Source: Burkholderiales bacterium RIFCSPHIGHO2_12_FULL_63_20 | GTDB lineage: Bacteria > Pseudomonadota > Gammaproteobacteria > Burkholderiales > Burkholderiaceae_C | Direction: 5' to 3' | DNA: 61,824 nucleotides | Assembly (NCBI GenBank): GCA_001770775.1 | Contig: MESA01000041.1 | Span: 138,652 to 200,475, forward strand | In this document: positions 57,610-61,824 of the stretch, one piece after another | Layout of the letters: the number at the start of each line of letters is the position of its first letter | Numbering within the stretch: the first letter of the stretch is position 1 | Position numbers and translations under genes: made by a program | Notes under the pieces: generated by a model | Told to the model about the DNA's origin: nothing | Seen by the model: the letters and a program-made list of their open reading frames with translations, nothing else | The model's database searches: none

Positions 57610-58635
57610 TCAACGCCAGCCTGCGCGGTCGAAGGCCTTCTGGGCCTTGGCCGCATTGCGGGCCAGGTCGCCCACCGGCAAGGTGTCGGGCTTGAACGTG
57701 CCCAGCGCCTTCAGGGCCGGGTTGTCGATCTTCACCGAGGCCACGGCCGGCCACTCATTGTTGCCATCGGCGAAGTAGGCCTGGGCCTTGTCGCTGCTCA
57801 GGTACTCCATGAACTTGATGGCCGCCGCACGGTTCGGAGCAGTCTTGATCACGCCCGCGCCCGAGATGTTGATGTGCGTGCCCCAGGTCTTCTGATTCGG
57901 CCAGACCACGCCCAGCGACTCGACCACCTTGCGGTCTTCAGGCTTGGTCGAGCGCATCATGCGGGCCAGGTAGTAGCTGTTGGAGATGGTCACACCGCAT
58001 TCGCCAGCGGCCACGGCCTTGAGCTGATCGGTGTCGCCGCCCTTGGGCGCACGTGCAAAGTTGGCCACCAAGCCACGCGCCCAATTTTCGGTCTGCGCCT
58101 CGCCTTCGTGCGCGATCATGGCCGCGCCCAGCGACAGGTTGTAGGGGTGCGAGCCTGAGCGCACGCACACCTGATCTTTCAGGCGTGGGTTGGCCAGATC
58201 GGCGTAGGTTTGCACCCACTCGGCTTTCACGGCACGCTTGTTGTAGACGATCACACGGGCGCGCGTGGAGAACGCAACCCAGGTGGGGGTGCGCAGGTGG
58301 TCAGGAATGCGTGCGTCCAGCACCTTCGACGCCACGGGTTGGAACAGGCCGAGGCTGTCGGCAATCTCCAGACGGGCTGCATCCACCGTGATCAGGATGT
58401 CGGCCGGCGAATTCGCGCCTTCGTTCTTGATGCGCTCCAGCAACTCGTCTTCCTTGCCATCCAAACGGTTGACCTTGATGCCAGTCTGCTTGGTGAAGTC
58501 GTTGTACAGCGCCTCGTCCGTCTGGTAGTGGCGGGCCGAGTAGATGTTGAGCGCCGCATCAGCGGCGTGGGCGGCGCCCTGGCAGGCCAGTGCAATCAGG
58601 GTGAGGGCAGCAACGCGAGAGGGCAGACGAGTCAT
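57610..58635 (-). CDS. fbpA: Periplasmic iron(III)-binding protein FbpA
   Basis: 341 residues. The signal peptide ends near CQGAAHAADA (about 24). The mature protein begins LNIYSARHYQTDEALYNDF; the YY dyad that binds iron in FbpA appears in GVTISNSYYLARMM, and DILITVDAARLE is the typical hinge. It is transcribed convergent with fbpB, with only 3 bases between stops. A Fur-like sequence lies upstream. Confidence 0.92.
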   Translation of the reverse strand: MTRLPSRVAALTLIALACQGAAHAADAALNIYSARHYQTDEALYNDFTKQTGIKVNRLDGKEDELLERIKNEGANSPADILITVDAARLEIADSLGLFQPVASKVLDARIPDHLRTPTWVAFSTRARVIVYNKRAVKAEWVQTYADLANPRLKDQVCVRSGSHPYNLSLGAAMIAHEGEAQTENWARGLVANFARAPKGGDTDQLKAVAAGECGVTISNSYYLARMMRSTKPEDRKVVESLGVVWPNQKTWGTHINISGAGVIKTAPNRAAAIKFMEYLSSDKAQAYFADGNNEWPAVASVKIDNPALKALGTFKPDTLPVGDLARNAAKAQKAFDRAGWR

Positions 58636-58696
58636 GTGACAGCTTCCTTGAGGTTGGACGGAATGGGGCCAGAAAGCCCGCTTGGATACCATAGAA

Positions 58697-58718
58697 GATA
58701 ACAGGAATCATTCGTATT
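58697..58718. promoter_or_regulatory. Possible Fur box upstream of fbpA
   Basis: GATAAC (58697-58702), then AGGAAT, C and ATTCGT follow the repeat-hexamer pattern of the Fur consensus with 5, 3 and 3 of 6 matches, about 60 bases before the fbpA ATG on the minus strand. The partner fbpC/fbpB gap also has a half site. Confidence 0.4.
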
Positions 58719-58871
58719 GTCATGATCAGGGTCATGCTTTGTGTGCCTCATCTTGGTGCAATTGCTTGACTGGCTTGCTCGCCTGTTTTCCAGCCTTGCA
58801 CCATGGTGGTGAGCGACATGCCAGAATGTCCGCCCTGCTCTTCACATTGGCACCTCAACGGTGCGCACATC

Positions 58872-60218
58872 ATGCAAATTCAGTCGCTGGACAGCTTTCT
58901 GAGCCAAGTTGCCGCTCGCAACCCAGGCCAACCCGAATTCCTCCAGGCCGTCACCGAGGTGATGGACAGCCTGTGGCCCTTCATCGAGCAGAACCCCAAG
59001 TATGCCGAGCAGAGTCTGTTGGAGCGACTGGTCGAGCCCGAGCGCACCATCATGTTCCGCGTCTCCTGGGTCGATGACCACGGGCAGGTGCAGGTCAACC
59101 GCGGCTACCGCATCCAGCACAGCTCCTCCATCGGTCCGTACAAGGGTGGTATCCGTTTCCACCCCTCGGTCAACCTGTCCATCCTGAAGTTCCTGGCCTT
59201 TGAGCAGACCTTCAAGAACGCCCTGACCACGCTGCCCATGGGTGGCGGCAAGGGCGGCTCTGACTTCGACCCCAAGGGCAAGAGCCAGGGCGAGATCATG
59301 CGTTTCTGTCAGGCCTTCGTCAGCGAACTGTTCCGCCATGTGGGTGCTGACACCGACGTGCCGGCCGGCGACATCGGCGTGGGTGGTCGCGAAGTCGGCT
59401 ACATGGCCGGCATGTACAAAAAGCTCAGCAACCGCGCTGACTGCGTGTTCACCGGCAAGGGCCTGAGCTTCGGCGGTTCGCTGATCCGCCCGGAAGCCAC
59501 CGGCTACGGCACGGTTTACTTTGCCGAAGAGATGCTCAAGCTGAAGGGCCGCAGTTTCGAAGGCATGCGTGTGAGCGTTTCGGGTTCGGGCAACGTGGCC
59601 CAGTACGCCGTCGAGAAAGCCATGGCCCTGGGTGCCAAGGTGGTCACGGTGTCCGACTCCACCGGGACTGTGTACGACGAATCGGGCTTCACGCCTGCCA
59701 AGCTCGCCGAACTGATGGAAGTGAAGAACCACCTGTACGGGCGTGTGGCTGACTACGCCGCGCGCGTGCCCGGTGCTGCCTTCCTGGAAGGCGTGCGCCC
59801 CTGGGGCATCCCGGTCGACGTGGCCCTGCCTTGCGCGACCCAGAACGAACTGGATGGCACGGACGCTGAAACTCTGGTCAAGAACGGCGTCATCTGCGTG
59901 GCCGAGGGCGCGAACATGCCGTCCACCCTGGAAGCGGTTCATATCTTCGAAGGCAACGGCATCCTCTACGCGCCGGGCAAGGCCTCGAACGCCGGTGGCG
60001 TCGCCACCTCCGGTCTGGAAATGAGCCAGAACGCCATCCGCCTGTCGTGGAGCCGCGAAGAAGTTGATGCCCGTCTGCTGGGCATCATGCGCAGCATCCA
60101 CGAAGTCTGCGTGCGTTACGGCCGCCGTGCTGACGGTTCGGTCAGCTACGTCAACGGCGCCAACGTGGGCGGCTTCGTCAAGGTCGCCGACGCCATGCTG
60201 GCTCAGGGTGTGATCTGA
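58872..60218 (+). CDS. gdhA: NADP-specific glutamate dehydrogenase
   Basis: 448 residues, matching E. coli GdhA (447). The active-site segment LPMGGGKGGSDFDPKGKSQG holds the catalytic Lys, and DTDVPAGDIGVGGREVGYM and SVSGSGNVAQYAVEKA are the substrate and nucleotide parts. It makes glutamate from 2-oxoglutarate and ammonium. ATG 58872 (MQIQSLDSFLSQV) matches relatives; an in-frame ATG at 58803 would add 23 residues without homology. The ribosome site is weak. Confidence 0.94.
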   Translation: MQIQSLDSFLSQVAARNPGQPEFLQAVTEVMDSLWPFIEQNPKYAEQSLLERLVEPERTIMFRVSWVDDHGQVQVNRGYRIQHSSSIGPYKGGIRFHPSVNLSILKFLAFEQTFKNALTTLPMGGGKGGSDFDPKGKSQGEIMRFCQAFVSELFRHVGADTDVPAGDIGVGGREVGYMAGMYKKLSNRADCVFTGKGLSFGGSLIRPEATGYGTVYFAEEMLKLKGRSFEGMRVSVSGSGNVAQYAVEKAMALGAKVVTVSDSTGTVYDESGFTPAKLAELMEVKNHLYGRVADYAARVPGAAFLEGVRPWGIPVDVALPCATQNELDGTDAETLVKNGVICVAEGANMPSTLEAVHIFEGNGILYAPGKASNAGGVATSGLEMSQNAIRLSWSREEVDARLLGIMRSIHEVCVRYGRRADGSVSYVNGANVGGFVKVADAMLAQGVI

Positions 60219-60242
60219 TCGTCTGATTGACCCGATCACCCC

Positions 60243-60288
60243 GAGCGCTCATCGGATCTGCGGAACCTCTCGCAGATCCGAGGCGCTC
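60243..60288. terminator. Hairpin between convergent gdhA and the chemoreceptor
   Basis: A perfect 10-base stem CGGATCTGCG (60253-60262) and CGCAGATCCG (60271-60280), extended by GAGCGC (60243-60248) and GCGCTC (60283-60288), overlaps the last codons of the chemoreceptor. It has no U-run, but its location suggests a shared or bidirectional 3' end structure. Confidence 0.45.
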
Positions 60289-61724
60289 AACTTGAAGGTG
60301 CTCATGGTGTTCACCAAGTTGCGCGCCTGATTGCTCAGGCTCTCTGCGGCGGCGGCGCTCTCTTCCACCAGTGCCGCGTTCTGCTGCGTGGCGGCATCCA
60401 TCTGGCTGACCGCCTGCCCGACCAGCGACACCCCTTCGCTTTGCTCGACACTGGCCTGGCTGATCTCACCCACGATGTCGCGCACGCGGCTGATGGCCTG
60501 AACCACCTCGTTCATGGTCGTACCAGCGTGATCCACCTGACGCGAGCCCGTCTCGACGCGTTCGACGCTGGCAGCGATCAGGCTGCGGATCTCTCGCGCC
60601 GCTTCGGCCGACCGTTGCGCCAGCGAGCGCACCTCACCGGCCACCACAGCAAAGCCGCGACCCTGCTCGCCCGCGCGTGCCGCTTCCACCGCCGCATTCA
60701 GGGCGAGGATGTTCGTCTGGAACGCAATGCCATCGATCACGCCGATGATGTCAGCGATGCGCCGTGAGCTGTCGTTGATGCCCTTCATGGTGTCCACCAC
60801 TTCGGTCACCACGGCGCCCCCACGGGTGGCCACTTCTGACGCACCCTGGGCCAGCTGATTGGCCTGACGGGCGTTGTCGGCATTCTGTCGCACGGTCACG
60901 CCCAACTCCTCGGTTGAGCTGGCCGTTTGCTGCAAGTTGCTGGCCGTCTGCTCGGTACGCTGACTCAGGTCCGCATTGCCCGCAGCCACCTGTGACGACG
61001 CCACCTGAATACTGTCTGCCGACTCCAGCACCTCCGCGATCACTCGGATCAGGTGGGCGCGCATCAACTCCATGTGGTTGAGCAGCTGGGCGATCTCATC
61101 GCGGCCATCGGTGTAGGAGCTTTGAGTCAGGTCACCCGAGGCGATCGCCTTTGTGCTCTCATTGGCGCGCGCAAACCCCTGGCGCATGCGCTGCAACACA
61201 TAGACGGCCAGCAGGCTGGCTGGCAGGCCCAGACCGATCGCCATGGCCACAAACGCGGCCGTGGCGAACTGGTGGCGCTCATCGGCCGCCTTCGCGGACT
61301 CGCTGGCTGCCGTTTGCTGATACGCATTCAGGTCGCTCAGCGCCTTCAGCATCGCTTCGCCCTCGGTGCGGCCGGCCACCAGGTACTTGGCCATCACGTC
61401 GGGGGCAAAGTTGCCTTCCTGAACGGCTTGCAAGGTCACATCGGTCTGAACGCGCCAGGCCTGACGGGCGGCGTCCACCTGCTGGATCAAGGTCTGCTCG
61501 GTGTCATCTTGTTGGCCCTCTCGCACCGCGGTCCACAGGCGCTCGATTTCCGTGCGCCGTTTCGCGAAGTTGTTCAGGTGAACCGTCGTGGCGTGATCGT
61601 GGACGCCTGCCAGTTGCCCGGCGGGGTCATGCTGAAACATCAGCAGGATTTCCATGCGGTTGCGGGTAGCCTGATCGGCCATCTGCGCCAACTGATCGGC
61701 CTTGCGCATGCGGTTGCCATGCAC
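60249..61724 (-). CDS. Methyl-accepting chemotaxis protein, 5' end disrupted
   Basis: 491 residues remain. A periplasmic four-helix-bundle part is partly present ([18 protein letters not shown] near the start), then one membrane helix (about 153-177), a HAMP domain ([20 protein letters not shown]) and the signalling hairpin [20 protein letters not shown] at its tip. The first membrane helix and about 40 residues are missing, because the sequence before GTG 61724 no longer looks like a chemoreceptor but like an insertion-sequence end. The first in-frame ATG is at 61709. If expressed, the product would lack its N-terminal anchor and be non-functional as a normal receptor. In sequence terms it is a likely pseudogene. 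Confidence 0.85.
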   Translation of the reverse strand: MHGNRMRKADQLAQMADQATRNRMEILLMFQHDPAGQLAGVHDHATTVHLNNFAKRRTEIERLWTAVREGQQDDTEQTLIQQVDAARQAWRVQTDVTLQAVQEGNFAPDVMAKYLVAGRTEGEAMLKALSDLNAYQQTAASESAKAADERHQFATAAFVAMAIGLGLPASLLAVYVLQRMRQGFARANESTKAIASGDLTQSSYTDGRDEIAQLLNHMELMRAHLIRVIAEVLESADSIQVASSQVAAGNADLSQRTEQTASNLQQTASSTEELGVTVRQNADNARQANQLAQGASEVATRGGAVVTEVVDTMKGINDSSRRIADIIGVIDGIAFQTNILALNAAVEAARAGEQGRGFAVVAGEVRSLAQRSAEAAREIRSLIAASVERVETGSRQVDHAGTTMNEVVQAISRVRDIVGEISQASVEQSEGVSLVGQAVSQMDAATQQNAALVEESAAAAESLSNQARNLVNTMSTFKLSASDLREVPQIR

Positions 61725-61824
61725 TGTTGGCGCCGACCGAAAACTGAGCCACGGGGGGTGCGGCAGAAAACTTGGACTGGTTAAACGGCGATTCCCAGGC
61801 TTTGGCGATGCCCGACAGGGCTGC
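61725..61824. mobile_element. Terminus of an IS21-family-like element (partial)
   Basis: The sequence beginning TGTTGGCGCCGACCGAAAAC at 61725 starts with TG as IS21-family ends do. It holds two GAAAACT repeats 27 bases apart (61739-61745 and 61766-61772), as in the multiple terminal binding sites of that family. It directly abuts the point where the chemoreceptor loses its N-terminus. No transposase gene is visible because the window ends at 61824. The identification is by pattern memory and needs a search. Confidence 0.5.

Noticed and set aside
58803-58871. Earlier gdhA start at ATG 58803
   Set aside because: It would add 23 residues rich in Cys, Pro and His with no match to GdhA; MQIQSLDSF aligns with the E. 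coli start.

Overview
The window is compact, high-GC DNA with almost no space between genes and no tRNA, rRNA, CRISPR array or phage module. Several gene orders are typical of betaproteobacteria, order Burkholderiales: hemA-prfA-prmC with grxD-ubiX on one strand, rplU-rpmA-obgE-proB followed by rppH/proS, ctpA next to a MoeB-like gene, and a PA2779/PA2778-type pair. A PEP-CTERM protein, an orphan MASE1/CHASE kinase and HD-GYP signalling suggest a free-living environmental member, perhaps of the Aquabacterium/Rubrivivax/Leptothrix group. The genus is inference only.

Layout. 1-6.4 kb: the end of an SbmA/YddA-like ABC exporter, an Mn exporter (GDT1/MntX), a thioesterase, SlyX, a DNA alkyl-repair protein, a His/Lys-rich exported protein, the PA2779/PA2778 pair and a hydratase. 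6.5-14.7 kb: a giant DUF748 (AsmA-like) protein, a small rod-like flagellar protein, DinB, a lipoprotein, a ferredoxin, a DUF1653 protein and a membrane NDP-sugar dehydratase. 14.8-22 kb: an orphan hybrid kinase, a metallo-beta-lactamase-fold enzyme, CtpA, a MoeB-like protein and a LOG protein. 22-28.7 kb: a tightly overlapped run of arginase, patatin, PhnD-like binding lipoprotein, hybrid kinase and HD-GYP response regulator. 28.8-37 kb: L21, L27, ObgE, ProB, a binding protein, RppH, ProS and a lytic transglycosylase. 37-44.6 kb: a PEP-CTERM protein, UbiX, GrxD, a putative barrel protein, PrmC, RF1, HemA, a small membrane protein, QueE and QueD. 44.6-50 kb: BioA, BioD, a Bax-inhibitor-1 protein, NhaR and BioF. 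50-61.8 kb: two tandem degenerate HD-GYP proteins, MiaB, an exported protein, MurU-like, iron ABC genes fbpC/fbpB/fbpA, GdhA, and a chemoreceptor cut at its 5' end by what looks like an IS21-family terminus.

The genes cover housekeeping (translation, haem, biotin, queuosine, glutamate/proline), envelope work and signalling. Three things depart most from textbook expectation. ObgE carries a tail of about 180 residues of Lys/Ala repeats resembling bacterial histone H1. The two adjacent HD-GYP-like proteins have lost the catalytic HD in the same way. The PhnD-kinase-HD-GYP cassette looks like a complete ligand-to-c-di-GMP pathway. All functional statements rest on reading motifs by eye; no database search was run.
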